Below are positions 48,408-57,577 of a DNA stretch of 64,000 nt, piece by piece. Position 1 is the first letter of the stretch; each line of letters begins with the position of its first letter. Origin of the DNA: Coriobacteriales bacterium OH1046. GTDB lineage: Bacteria > Actinomycetota > Coriobacteriia > Coriobacteriales > Atopobiaceae. The notes under the pieces are model-generated. The model was not told the DNA's origin and did no database searches. It saw only the letters and a program-made list of their open reading frames with translations. The position numbers and the translations under genes are program-made. The DNA is taken from the NCBI GenBank assembly GCA_004010535.1, contig RQYE01000007.1, positions 62,001-126,000 of the forward strand. The letters are read 5' to 3'.

Positions 48408-50630
48408 GTGCCCAACGCTCTTGAGAATCTGCGCTTCCGCCTCGCGCTCGGGGCGGGGAAAGCTGCGGCCGCTGGGCTTGCCGCGCTCAAGCGCGCCGGA
48501 GGCCAGCTTCCCGGCGTCATCGCCGAGCGGATAGATCCCGCATTCCTCGCCCATATCGGCAAGCCCGACCGCATCGTCTTCGTGACGGGAACCAACGGCA
48601 AGACCACCACGGCGAACCTGCTCGATGATCTGCTGGCGGATAACGGTTTCGATCTGGTCACCAACCGCGCGGGCAGCAATACGATCAACGGCATCGAGAG
48701 CTCGCTCATCAAGAATGCGCGGCTCTCGGGCAAGCAGCGCAAGCAGGTCGCCTGCATGGAGCTCGACGAGCTCTCGAGCAGGCGCGTCCTGCCGCATGTG
48801 GTTCCCGACCTGTTGCTCGTCTGCAACCTCTACCGCGATTCGTTCATGCGCAACGCCAACCCCGACTACATCTTCGACGTCCTGTCATCGAGCATCTCGC
48901 CCGCAACCGAGCTCATCCTGAATGCCGACGACCTCATATCGTGCCGCCTCGCCCCGCAGGCCCGGAAGCGCACGTATTTCTCGATAGGGCGCCTGCCCGA
49001 CGACACGGGCGGCCCCCAGGGCATCGTCTGCGATCTCACCGCCTGCCCCGAATGCGGCTCAGCGCTCGCATACGACTACTGCCACCTGCGCCACCTGGGC
49101 AAGGCCCGCTGCGTGCGCTGCGGCTTCGCCAATCCCGAACCGGACTTCGAGGTCACCCGCGTCGACTGCGAGGCCGGTACCTTCACGGTCCGCGAGAACC
49201 GCGAACCCGGCGCCCCCGAGCACGACTATCGCATCGCGGCCTATTCCATCACCAACCTTTACAACCTGCTCGCGGCTGTGGTGACGGCGCGGCGCTTGGG
49301 CATCGGCGCAGATGCCATCGCCGCCTCGCTCGAGAAGGGCATCAACATCACGGCACTCCGCTACAGCGTCGAGGCGGCGAAGGGCGTCTGGCTGGTCAAC
49401 GTGGCGGCCAAGGGCGAGAACAGCACGGCGACCTCCACGGCCATCCAAACGATCTGCCGTGAGCCGGGCCGCAAGGCTGTCGCCCTTATCATGAGCGACT
49501 ACTACCTCGCCACGAGCCCCTACTCGTCCGAGTACACGGGCTGGTACTACCAGACCGACTTCGAGTACCTGGCCGATCCTTCGGTCGGGCAGATCGTCGT
49601 GGTCGGGGCGCGCGGCGAGGACCTGCTGCTGCGGCTCATGCTCGCGGGCGTGGATGCTATGCGGGTGAGCCTCGTCGCAGATGCGGATGCGGCCGCCCGC
49701 GAGCTCGACCTCGAGGATGCAGAGGGCGTTTTCATCGCCTACGACATCTTCAACGGCGACCAAGCCGACCGTCTCCGCAGCCTTATGCGCGAGCGTATAG
49801 AGGAGAACGACCTCAAGGCGGCCAAGTCCGCTGGTACGCCTGCCCCCACCCCCGCCGTCCCCGCCGATCAGGGCGCGGGCTGCGTGGTCGAGGTGCTCTA
49901 TCCCGAGTTCGGCAATCAGGCCGGAGATAACGGCAACGCGCTCTACCTGCGCGCCTGCCTGCCCGGGGCGACCTTCATCGAGACGGCATACGGGGATGAG
50001 CCGGCCTTCGCCGCGCGGGATGTGTCGGCGATTGTGATGGGCAGCATGACCGAGGCGCACCAGCAGCTTGCAGCTGCCGCGTTGCTTCCCTACGCCGACC
50101 GCTTGGCCCAGCTTGCCGATGCGGGCATCCCCATGCTCTTCACGCATAGCGCCGCCGAGCTGCTCGGCAGCTCCTTCGGCACGCCGGATGGCAGGCGGAA
50201 GCCGGGTCTCGGCGTTCTGGATTTCTCCGTGCGTCTCGACATGCCCAAACGCTACCTCTGCTCGACCGTGGGCAGCTTCGATCCCGCCGACGGAGGCGAT
50301 CCTGTGCAGATCCTCGGCTTCAAGATCCAGTTCACGCAGATGCAGGCCGGTGGCACTGCCGGCTCCTGCAAGCCCTTCTGTACCCTCAACCGCGGCTGGG
50401 GCCTCGCCGAGCAGAACCCGTTCGAGGGGTTCCTCCGAGGCGGGCTCATCGCCACATGGATCCTCGGCCCGCTGCTGCCGACCAATCCCGATTTCGCGCG
50501 CTGGTTCTGCGAGAAGATCACCGGCTCTGCGGTCGTCCTCCCCTTCGAGCGGGAGGCCCGCGCAGCTTACCGCGTACGTGCCGCCGAGCTCACCCGCCCG
50601 CTTCCCAAGGGCAAGGCCATCAACCCTTAG
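48408..50630 (+). CDS. MurT-GatD fusion with degenerate amidotransferase domain
   Basis: The first ~480 residues are MurT: P-loop FVTGTNGKTTTANLLDD, VACMELDELSS, a four-cysteine zinc ribbon (CPECGSALAYDYC, ARCVRCGF) and a DUF1727-type end (ALIMSDYYLATSPYSSE). The last ~230 match GatD, normally a separate class-I glutamine amidotransferase supplying ammonia to amidate the glutamate of lipid II. In the fused domain the nucleophile-elbow region reads LFTHSAAELLG instead of xxxCGGYQLLG. The catalytic histidine region reads TWILGPLLPTNP instead of TYLHGPLLPKNP. Cysteine and histidine are both absent, so the glutaminase should be inactive. The protein may use free ammonia or have a structural GatD moiety. 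Natural GatD/MurT genes are adjacent, so fusion is plausible. Confidence 0.8.
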   Translation: MPNALENLRFRLALGAGKAAAAGLAALKRAGGQLPGVIAERIDPAFLAHIGKPDRIVFVTGTNGKTTTANLLDDLLADNGFDLVTNRAGSNTINGIESSLIKNARLSGKQRKQVACMELDELSSRRVLPHVVPDLLLVCNLYRDSFMRNANPDYIFDVLSSSISPATELILNADDLISCRLAPQARKRTYFSIGRLPDDTGGPQGIVCDLTACPECGSALAYDYCHLRHLGKARCVRCGFANPEPDFEVTRVDCEAGTFTVRENREPGAPEHDYRIAAYSITNLYNLLAAVVTARRLGIGADAIAASLEKGINITALRYSVEAAKGVWLVNVAAKGENSTATSTAIQTICREPGRKAVALIMSDYYLATSPYSSEYTGWYYQTDFEYLADPSVGQIVVVGARGEDLLLRLMLAGVDAMRVSLVADADAAARELDLEDAEGVFIAYDIFNGDQADRLRSLMRERIEENDLKAAKSAGTPAPTPAVPADQGAGCVVEVLYPEFGNQAGDNGNALYLRACLPGATFIETAYGDEPAFAARDVSAIVMGSMTEAHQQLAAAALLPYADRLAQLADAGIPMLFTHSAAELLGSSFGTPDGRRKPGLGVLDFSVRLDMPKRYLCSTVGSFDPADGGDPVQILGFKIQFTQMQAGGTAGSCKPFCTLNRGWGLAEQNPFEGFLRGGLIATWILGPLLPTNPDFARWFCEKITGSAVVLPFEREARAAYRVRAAELTRPLPKGKAINP

Positions 50631-50877
50631 AACAGGCAGAGAGCACGTTCCCGGCGTCTCCCGGCTTTCCCCAATGATGCAGGCGTGCGCCAGCTACGAT
50701 ATCCCCAGCGCTGTCCGGACATCTGCCGGAGGTGATTGCATGAAAGCGCCCTCGTCATCGAGATAGTCGCCGCGCCTCCATCGACGTAACGCCAAGTTCT
50801 CAAACTACCTGCGAGCATCGAGGCGCAAGCTGCGCTACCATGGGTAGTGAGAAGGCTGCGCGAGAAATGAGGCGCCC

Positions 50878-51654
50878 ATGAACCGCGAACCCGTCTCCTG
50901 GTGGAGCGACCATCTGCAGAAGGATGCCAACCTGATCGTCTACGGCCGGGGCGGATACCCCATCATCGTCTTCCAAACCCAGGGATCCAAGTGCAACAGC
51001 TTCGAGGACTTCGGCATGGTCGCCGAGCTCTCGGATTACCTCGACACCGGTACCATCCAGCTCTTCTCGGTCGACAATTTCGATGAGGACAGCTGGTCGG
51101 CCCGCGACGCCGACCCCGCATGGCGCGCCGAGCGCCAGGAGGCCTATTTCGCCTACATCACCGAGGAGGTCGCCCCCTTCGTGCATGAGCGCACCGGCAA
51201 CGATCTGCGCCCGCTCGCCATCGGCTGCTCGATGGGTGCCACGCACGCCGTCATCGCCGCGCTCCGCCGTCCGGACCTCTTCCAGGGCTGCATCGCGCTC
51301 TCGGGCGTCTACGATGCCGACTGCTTCTTCGGCGGCTGGATGGACGGCACCCTCTACGAGAACAGCCCCACCGCCTTCCTGCCCAACATGCCCGCGACGC
51401 ACCCTTACGTCGAGATCTACAACCAGCGCCAGATCGTGCTCTGCGTGGGCCAAGGCGCCTGGGAGGAAGACGGCATCCGCTCCCAGCGCGTCCTCGACGA
51501 GGCCTTCCGCGCCAAGGGCGTCTCCGCATGGTGCGACTACTGGGGTCACGATGTCAACCACGATTGGCCGTGGTGGAAGAAGCAGATCCGCTACTTCCTC
51601 CCTATCGTGCTCGAGGACATCGAGCGCATGCGTGCCGCCGAGCAGGACTGGTAG
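50878..51654 (+). CDS. esterase-like alpha/beta hydrolase
   Basis: The 258-residue protein has an IGCSMGATHAVIAALRRPDL nucleophile elbow (G-C-S-M-G), a GVYDADCFFGGWMDG loop, and a C-terminal YWGHDVNHDWPWWKKQIRYF segment carrying the catalytic histidine. It belongs to the esterase-D/FGH-like family with no signal peptide. GAGGCGCCC precedes the ATG. It is followed 18 bases later by an ATP-grasp gene, and the pair probably works on one metabolite. Preceding bases 50631-50877 contain nothing recognised. Confidence 0.75.
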   Translation: MNREPVSWWSDHLQKDANLIVYGRGGYPIIVFQTQGSKCNSFEDFGMVAELSDYLDTGTIQLFSVDNFDEDSWSARDADPAWRAERQEAYFAYITEEVAPFVHERTGNDLRPLAIGCSMGATHAVIAALRRPDLFQGCIALSGVYDADCFFGGWMDGTLYENSPTAFLPNMPATHPYVEIYNQRQIVLCVGQGAWEEDGIRSQRVLDEAFRAKGVSAWCDYWGHDVNHDWPWWKKQIRYFLPIVLEDIERMRAAEQDW

Positions 51655-51672
51655 GCCTTCGGAAGGAGCGCC

Positions 51673-52872
51673 GTGAACTTCGTCTTCATCTCGCCCCAGT
51701 TCCCCGAGACGTACTGGAACTGGTGCGATCGCCTCCAGCGCAACGGCGCGAATGTGCTCGGCATCGGCGACACGCCCTACGACGGCATTCCCGAGCAGCT
51801 CAAGCGCGCGCTCACCGAGTATTACTGGGTGCCGTCGCTCGAGGACTATGATCAGGTCTTCCGCGCGGTCGCGTTCTTCTCGTTCAAGTACGGCAAGATC
51901 GACTGGCTCGAATCGAACAACGAGCACTGGCTGGGCCAGGATGCGCGCCTGCGCGACGACTTCCATATCACCACCGGTGCCGGCGCGGTGCAGATGGCCG
52001 CATGGCGGAGCAAGGCCCGCATGAAGCCTCTCTACGCGGCGGGCAAGGTGCCCACGGCGCGCCAGATCCGCGTGGCTGACGGGGCCGATACCGCCTCCGT
52101 CCGCGCCTTCGCGCTGGAGGTCGGCTACCCGCTCTTCGCCAAGCCCGAGGTGGGCGTCGGCTCGGGCGGCGCATCCAAGATCGATGACGCGGCTGCGCTC
52201 GAAGCCCTCCTGGCCGAACGGGGGGATGCCCCCTATGTGCTCGAGGAGTATGTGACCGGGGATATCTGCAGCTACGATGCGATCATCGACAGCCGGGGCG
52301 AGCCGCTCTTCGAGAACCAGGAGGAGTTCCCGCCCTCGATGGAGGAGATCGTGCGCCTCAAGCTCGACGTGAGCTACTTCTCGTGTCCTACGGTCGATCC
52401 TCGGCTCCGGAAGCTCGGCCGTGCCGCCGTCAAGGCGTTCGGCATCACGAGCCGATTCGTGCACATGGAGTTCTTCCGTCTCGCCGAGGCCAAACCCGGC
52501 CTCGGCGCTGCGGGCGATTACGTCGGGCTCGAGGTCAACGTCCGTCCGCCCGGAGGCTTCACGCCCGATATCATGAACTTCGCGCATGCCACCGATGTCT
52601 ACCAGATCTGGGCCGATATGATCTGCTTCGACGAGCGCCGCCTGCCCGACAGCGGCGACGCGGGCTTCTGCGTGTATGCATCGCGGCGCGACATCTACGC
52701 CTACAAGCGCAGCGATGGGGAGATCCGCTCGGCATACGGTACTGCCATCCGCATGAGCGGCCGCATGGCGGACGCGCTCTCCGACGACCTCGGCAACTCG
52801 TTCTACATGGCGCGCTTCTCCACGGAGGCTGAGGTCGATGGTTTCGTGGCGTTCGTCCAGACTCGAGCATAG
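51673..52872 (+). CDS. ATP-grasp carboxylate-amine ligase-like protein
   Basis: The 399-residue protein starts from GTG (NFVFISPQFPETYWNWCDRL) after GGAAGGAG. It contains the ATP-grasp signature PLFAKPEVGVGSGGASKIDD, a YVLEEYVTGDICSYDAIIDS substrate loop and the GLEVNVRPPGGFTPDIMNFA metal/ATP motif. It ligates a carboxylate to an amine through an acylphosphate. The adjacent esterase may hydrolyse or release the product. The substrate is unknown; a small peptide or amino-acid conjugate pathway is possible. Confidence 0.75.
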   Translation: MNFVFISPQFPETYWNWCDRLQRNGANVLGIGDTPYDGIPEQLKRALTEYYWVPSLEDYDQVFRAVAFFSFKYGKIDWLESNNEHWLGQDARLRDDFHITTGAGAVQMAAWRSKARMKPLYAAGKVPTARQIRVADGADTASVRAFALEVGYPLFAKPEVGVGSGGASKIDDAAALEALLAERGDAPYVLEEYVTGDICSYDAIIDSRGEPLFENQEEFPPSMEEIVRLKLDVSYFSCPTVDPRLRKLGRAAVKAFGITSRFVHMEFFRLAEAKPGLGAAGDYVGLEVNVRPPGGFTPDIMNFAHATDVYQIWADMICFDERRLPDSGDAGFCVYASRRDIYAYKRSDGEIRSAYGTAIRMSGRMADALSDDLGNSFYMARFSTEAEVDGFVAFVQTRA

Positions 52873-53021
52873 GGGAGTTCCGGCGGAAGGGTTCCGGCAG
52901 CGGAAGCGCCTAATCAACGTGGAGCGCAGGGCGAACGCCATACGCCGTTAGCCCTTTCCCGTGTTCTAGGTTAAGATGTACCGTACACATCCAGGTAACG
53001 CGATTCCCCCAAGGAGCACAT

Positions 53022-53636
53022 TTGACCGCACGAGAGAACGGCACCGCGACCGACTTCCATGTCCGTGCCGCGCATTCCAGGAGCGTGGCACGCGTCGGCA
53101 TCATCGCCGCCCTCTACGCGGCGCTCTCCCTTGCAACCGTGCTCTTCTTGGGCGGCCTCGCTTGGGGACCCATCCAGTTCCGCATCTCCGAGGCCGTCTG
53201 CGTGCTCGCCCTCTTCACCGCCGACGCCATCCCCGGGCTCGCCCTCGGCTGCGCTATCGCCAACATCGCCAACATCGCCCTCGCGGGCCTGGGCACGCTG
53301 GGCCTGCTCGACGTGGTCTTCGGCACGCTTGCGACCGCCCTCGGCGCTGCCCTCACCTGGCGGTTCCGGAACAAGCCGTTGCTCGCCCTTGCGGGACCCG
53401 TTATCGCGAATGCCCTTATCATCCCGGCCTACCTGCCGCTTCTGCTTAAAGGGCTCGGCTTCTACACGATCCCCTTCACGGGTATCGCACTGGACGATTC
53501 GTATCTTCTGATGTACGTCTTCGGCCTTATCGCCACGGGTGCCGGCGAGGCCGTCGTGATGTATCTGCTGGGGCAGCCGCTCGCACGAGCGCTCTCGGGC
53601 ACGTCGCTCTTCCGTTCGATGGGGACTGAGGGCTAG
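53022..53636 (+). CDS. queT: QueT-family queuosine-precursor ECF transporter S component
   Basis: The 204-residue membrane protein has RVGIIAALYAALSLATVLFL near the N-terminus, GPIQFRISEAVCVLALFTAD and IANIANIALAGLGTLGLLDV. These are the QueT signature (QxRxSE motif and conserved GLxDVxFG stretch). It is the substrate-binding S component of an ECF importer for queuosine precursors and needs EcfA/T encoded elsewhere. Translation starts at TTG 53022 after AAGGAG. The 149-base leader (52873-53021) shows no preQ1 riboswitch that I can recognise, though one would be expected. It heads a four-gene operon. Confidence 0.85.
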   Translation: MTARENGTATDFHVRAAHSRSVARVGIIAALYAALSLATVLFLGGLAWGPIQFRISEAVCVLALFTADAIPGLALGCAIANIANIALAGLGTLGLLDVVFGTLATALGAALTWRFRNKPLLALAGPVIANALIIPAYLPLLLKGLGFYTIPFTGIALDDSYLLMYVFGLIATGAGEAVVMYLLGQPLARALSGTSLFRSMGTEG

Positions 53637-53640
53637 CATC

Positions 53641-55026
53641 ATGCGGCGCTGGATATCAGATCATAAAGCCCTTTCCGTGCGCGTGGCCCTCACCGCAGGC
53701 GTCGTGGTCCTGCTGCTGCTCCTCTCGCTGGGTATCACCAACAGCAATATCATCGCCACCATGATCTCGGGTGCCGGGCTCGCGGTCGTGATCGTCATCG
53801 GGGGCACCATCCTGCTCGTGCCCGATAGCATGCGTTCGCAGGCCACGGAGCGCACGCTCATGATGGCGTCCAATACGCTCGAGCATGTCCGGTCCGGTCT
53901 CACGCCCGAGAGCTGCAACATCATCTGCCAGCTGATCCTGCCCGAGACGGCTGCCGTTGCCGTTGCCATCACCGACACCGAGCAGGTCATCGCCTATGCC
54001 GGCGACATCCCCACCGACTTCCCCCCCGGCTCGCCCAACGCCGCCCCCACGCGCGAGGTGCTCAAGAGCAAGCGCATCGAGACCTTCGTGTCCATGGATT
54101 CGAGCGACCAGAACTACCGTCCCTTCATCTTGGGGGCCGAGCAGCAGGGCAGGTCCTTCGGCATCATCGTGCCGCTGCTCATCCGGGACCGCGCGGTGGG
54201 CACCATCAAGCTCTACTACCGCCAAGGCGTCCAGATCGACCGTACCCAGCTCGCCATAGCCAAGGGTCTGGGCGAGCTCCTCTCCACGCAGCTTCTGGTC
54301 TACGAACTGGACCGCCAAGCCGAGCTCACGGCGCGTGCCGAGGTCAAGGCCCTGCAGGCTCAGATCAACCCGCATTTCCTCTTCAATTCGCTGAACACCA
54401 TCGCCGCGCTCACCCGCACCGATCCCACGCAGGCGCGCGATCTGCTCCGCGAGTTCTCGATCTACTTCAGGCGCATCCTCGACAACTCCGATACCTGCAT
54501 CCCGCTTTCGAGCGAGCTCGAGCAGACGCAGCAGTACCTCAAGATCGAGAAGGCCCGTTTCGGTGCGGGCCGCATCATCGTGACCGAGACCATCGAAGAC
54601 GGTTGCGGGGAGCTGCTCGTGCCATCCTTCCTCGTGCAGCCCATCGTCGAGAACGCCGTGCGCCACGCCATGCGCGACGAGGGCCCCCTCCATATAGATA
54701 TAGACGTCACGGCCGATGGAGAGGATATACTGATATCGGTGACGGATGACGGGCTCGGTATGGACGAGGACGTCGCCGCCCGCGTGCTCGAGGAGACGGC
54801 GCATCCGTCGACCACCCATGAGGGGGGGACCGGCATCGCCCTCAAAAACGTCGCGGATCGCGTGCAACGTTTCTTCGATGTGGGATCGGGCGTCGATATC
54901 GTATCCAAGCCGGGGGAGGGGACCTGCGTGACCCTTCGGCTCGGCGGTGCCGCCAAGCTGCTTGCCGATGATGCGGGGGGCACCACGATGGCTGAACATG
55001 CCGACGCGCTCGGCAGGCTAGGATAA
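53641..55026 (+). CDS. LytS-like sensor histidine kinase
   Basis: The 461-residue protein has two N-terminal membrane helices (about residues 13-32 and 37-58), a GAF-like sensory region (about 75-215, TERTLMMASNTLEHVRSGLT onward), the His_kinase phospho-site QAQINPHFLFNSLNTIAALT near residue 245, and a HATPase domain (VQPIVENAVRHAMRDEG, DDGLGMDEDV, GGTGIALKNVADRVQ). This family pairs with LytTR regulators; the partner gene starts 12 bases later. Its start is 4 bases after the queT stop. Confidence 0.9.
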   Translation: MRRWISDHKALSVRVALTAGVVVLLLLLSLGITNSNIIATMISGAGLAVVIVIGGTILLVPDSMRSQATERTLMMASNTLEHVRSGLTPESCNIICQLILPETAAVAVAITDTEQVIAYAGDIPTDFPPGSPNAAPTREVLKSKRIETFVSMDSSDQNYRPFILGAEQQGRSFGIIVPLLIRDRAVGTIKLYYRQGVQIDRTQLAIAKGLGELLSTQLLVYELDRQAELTARAEVKALQAQINPHFLFNSLNTIAALTRTDPTQARDLLREFSIYFRRILDNSDTCIPLSSELEQTQQYLKIEKARFGAGRIIVTETIEDGCGELLVPSFLVQPIVENAVRHAMRDEGPLHIDIDVTADGEDILISVTDDGLGMDEDVAARVLEETAHPSTTHEGGTGIALKNVADRVQRFFDVGSGVDIVSKPGEGTCVTLRLGGAAKLLADDAGGTTMAEHADALGRLG

Positions 55027-55038
55027 GGTGATTCGAAC

Positions 55039-55755
55039 ATGCGTGCAATGATCGTCGATGATGAGGCCCCTGCCCGTTCCGAGCTCAGGTTCCTGCTGGA
55101 GGAGACGGGCCGTCTCGACTCCATCGCCGAGGCGTCAAGCGCCCGCGAGGCTGTCGAGCAGATGATGGAGTCGCGGGCCGACGTGCTCTTCCTCGATATC
55201 CATATGCCCAAGACGTCGGGTATGCAGCTTGCAGAAGCGCTCCATAAGCTCAAGAACCCTCCCGCCATCATCTTCGTGACGGCGTACAGCGAGTACGCGC
55301 TCGAGGCTTTCGGCGTGAATGCGGTCGACTACCTTATGAAGCCCGTCGAAAGCGATCGCCTGAACCAAGCCCTCGACAAGGTGCAGGCGCGTTCCAAGCC
55401 GCAGGCGCAGAGCAGATCCACCGTCGAGCGCATCCCCGTGGTCAAGAGCGGCCGCAAGGTGCTCGTGCCCATCGACCAGATCCGCTATATCGAGGCCAAG
55501 GACGACTACTCCTGCATCTACACGGACAACGATCGCTATCTCTCCACGATCTCGCTGGCCAAACTCGAGCAGAAGCTCGTGTCGAACGGCTTCTTCCGCG
55601 TTCATCGCGGCTATATCGTGAACCTCGAGTACGTCGAGGATGTCGAGGTCGTCTCATCGGGCATCCTGCAGCTCGGCGTGAACGGCATCGAGGGCAAGAA
55701 GATCTCGGTCTCGCGCCGCCGCGTGGTTGCCCTCAAGCGCGCGCTCGGCCTGTAA
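55039..55755 (+). CDS. LytTR-type response regulator
   Basis: The 238-residue protein has a receiver domain (MRAMIVDDEAPARSELRFLL, phospho-acceptor Asp in VLFLDIHMPKTSGM, VTAYSEYALEAFGVNAVDYL and lysine KPVE). It also has a LytTR DNA-binding domain (VPIDQIRYIEAKDDYSCIYT, FFRVHRGYIVNLEYVEDVEV). Regulators of this kind control peptidoglycan, bacteriocin or central metabolic genes. Its partner kinase precedes it. Target sites are not known. Confidence 0.92.
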   Translation: MRAMIVDDEAPARSELRFLLEETGRLDSIAEASSAREAVEQMMESRADVLFLDIHMPKTSGMQLAEALHKLKNPPAIIFVTAYSEYALEAFGVNAVDYLMKPVESDRLNQALDKVQARSKPQAQSRSTVERIPVVKSGRKVLVPIDQIRYIEAKDDYSCIYTDNDRYLSTISLAKLEQKLVSNGFFRVHRGYIVNLEYVEDVEVVSSGILQLGVNGIEGKKISVSRRRVVALKRALGL

Positions 55756-55765
55756 GGGTGCGCGC

Positions 55766-56227
55766 GTGGCACGGATGCGCTTCGATATCGTAGCCGATAC
55801 GCACGGCTACCTCTCGCCGTCGCTTCTCGCGGAGCTCAAGGGGGCCGATGCGATCGTGCATGCGGGCGATATCTGCTCCCCCTCCGACTACCGCACCCTC
55901 CAGAAGATCGCCCCCCTGCACCTGTGCCTGGGCAATAACGACTGGGCATACGATTACGGCAGGCATGTCAAGAAGACCTGCCTGTTCTATGGGGCGGGCT
56001 TGCTTTGGGAGGTCAACCACTATCGCGAGCGGCTCAAGCTCGCGGAATGCGATATAGCGGTCTGCGGGCATACGCACAGGCCCTTCATCTGCAATGAGGG
56101 AGGGATCATCGTCATGAATCCCGGCAGCCCCTCCTTCCCGCGCAGCAGCCTCGGCCCCACGATGGGCCGCATCCTCTGCGAGGACGGCGTTATTTTGGCT
56201 GCGGATATCATCCGCTTGCACCTGTAG
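55766..56227 (+). CDS. YfcE/MJ0936-like metallophosphoesterase
   Basis: The 153-residue protein has the calcineurin-like phosphoesterase motifs DTHGYL (DxH), HAGDICS (GDxx), LGNNDW (GNND), CGHTHRPF (GHTH) and NPGSPSFPR (di-metal core). It is a compact YfcE-type phosphodiesterase. The GTG at 55766 is 7 bases after AAGGG; an ATG at 55775 is an alternative. It lies 10 bases after the LytTR gene and is probably co-transcribed. Substrate is uncertain. Confidence 0.85.
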   Translation: MARMRFDIVADTHGYLSPSLLAELKGADAIVHAGDICSPSDYRTLQKIAPLHLCLGNNDWAYDYGRHVKKTCLFYGAGLLWEVNHYRERLKLAECDIAVCGHTHRPFICNEGGIIVMNPGSPSFPRSSLGPTMGRILCEDGVILAADIIRLHL

Positions 56228-56319
56228 GGGCGATGAGGAGGAGGCGGATTCTCTCCGAGATGCGCCGCATCTTCCCCATCCTATTAGGGGGTATGCGGGA
56301 GCAGAGAACGCCAACCCGC

Positions 56320-56925
56320 CTACTCGTCTTCCACCGTCATGCGGATCATCTTGCGCACCGGCATCTGGGAGACGAGCAGCGTGAACGCGCGATCATCGAT
56401 GGGGTTCGCATAGGCCTCGTCATCCAAGGCGTTGACCACATAGGGCACGTGGACGAGGCGCTCCGTGTGGGGCTCCGTGGAGATGCCGGTATTGTACGGC
56501 CAGAGCGAGGCTTCGGAGAAGATGTCGAGCTGGAGGTACTCGTTTCCGCGCTCGGGCGTGAGCAGCGCTGCGATCAGGAAGAAGCCGCCCTGCTCGTCCC
56601 CATCGTTTCGTATGCGCAGGTCCACGCACACGATGCTGCGCTGGTCGCCGTGCCTGCCGATCTCCTCGGGCCTATCCCCATAGGCGCCCATGTACTCGTC
56701 GTAGGTCATCACGGAGACGCCCTCGACCCGCACCGAGTAGTCCTGCGTGGGCTCGGAGTCGCTGTTGTGGAAGCAGCCCTCGAGCGCGACCCACTCCCCC
56801 TCCTCGTAATATTCGAGGGGGATTGCGGGGAACGTCGCGTTCACCCACCATATGCGCGCGCCGACGGCGATCGCCACCGCCGCAGCCGCAAGCGCGATCA
56901 GCACGCGCCGCGTCCTCGTGCCCAT
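56320..56925 (-). CDS. membrane-anchored protein of the ABC operon (possibly DUF5028-like)
   Basis: The 201-residue protein has a single N-terminal membrane anchor (TRRVLIALAAAAVAIAVGAR), then an extracytoplasmic beta-rich domain with GEWVALEGCFHNSDSEPTQD, YSVRVEGVSVMTYDEYMG and CVDLRIRN. It has no lipobox. The TGA of the ABC ATPase gene nearly abuts its ATG at 56925, so it is last in the leftward operon. Anchored domains next to such ABC genes resemble DUF5028 proteins of antimicrobial-peptide immunity or export loci; this is a tentative match. Confidence 0.5.
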   Translation of the reverse strand: MGTRTRRVLIALAAAAVAIAVGARIWWVNATFPAIPLEYYEEGEWVALEGCFHNSDSEPTQDYSVRVEGVSVMTYDEYMGAYGDRPEEIGRHGDQRSIVCVDLRIRNDGDEQGGFFLIAALLTPERGNEYLQLDIFSEASLWPYNTGISTEPHTERLVHVPYVVNALDDEAYANPIDDRAFTLLVSQMPVRKMIRMTVEDE

Positions 56926-56926
56926 G

Positions 56927-57577
56927 TCATCCGTCCTTCCCCGCAGGAGGCGCCAGCCTGCCCGCATCCATGTGGCAGCTCCAGTCGCAGACGGAATCGA
57001 GGAACTCCTTGTCGTGGCTCGACACCAGGACGCAGGCCCCGCGCTGCCGCTCCTGCGCGATGATGCCGATGAGCTCAACCACTCCCGAGTCGTCGAGGCC
57101 GCTGGTGGGTTCGTCGAGGATGAGCAGCTGGGGCTTCTCCATGAGCGCCATGGCGATGCCGAGGCGCTGCCTCATACCGAGGGAGTAGGTCCGGCATCGT
57201 TTGCGGTTGTCGGGGTCGAGCCCCACGCGCCGTATGGCCTCGCGGAGATCATCTGGGGTGGCGATGCCCTTGACCATGGCCAAGAGCTCGAGGTTGTCGA
57301 GGCCGGAGTAGTTGTTGAGGATGGCGGGGGTCTCTATGAGGATGCCCGCACTCGGCGGGAACGAGATATCCTTCCAGAGGACGGAGCCATCGATCAAGAC
57401 CGTGCCCGAGGTCGGCCTGACCAGCCCGCAGATGACCCTCATGAGCATGGTCTTGCCCGAGCCGTTGCGCCCCTCGAGCCCCACGACCTCGCCCAACTCG
57501 CACGTAAGGCTGACATCGTCGAGGATGATGTCGTTGCGAATCTGCTTGGACACCTGGCAAACGTCGAGATAGCTCAT
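56927..57577 (-). CDS. ABC transporter ATPase (export/immunity type)
   Basis: The 216-residue ATPase starts MSYLDVCQVSKQIRNDIILD. It has Walker A LEGRNGSGKTMLM, the signature YSLGMRQRLGIAMAL, Walker B LLILDEPTSGLDDSG and H-loop SSHDKEF. It is in the bacitracin/lantibiotic-export style single-ATPase class. The long upstream extension of the frame is shadow; the ATG at 57577 overlaps the neighbouring permease end. It energises the three permeases encoded upstream. Confidence 0.88.
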   Translation of the reverse strand: MSYLDVCQVSKQIRNDIILDDVSLTCELGEVVGLEGRNGSGKTMLMRVICGLVRPTSGTVLIDGSVLWKDISFPPSAGILIETPAILNNYSGLDNLELLAMVKGIATPDDLREAIRRVGLDPDNRKRCRTYSLGMRQRLGIAMALMEKPQLLILDEPTSGLDDSGVVELIGIIAQERQRGACVLVSSHDKEFLDSVCDWSCHMDAGRLAPPAGKDG

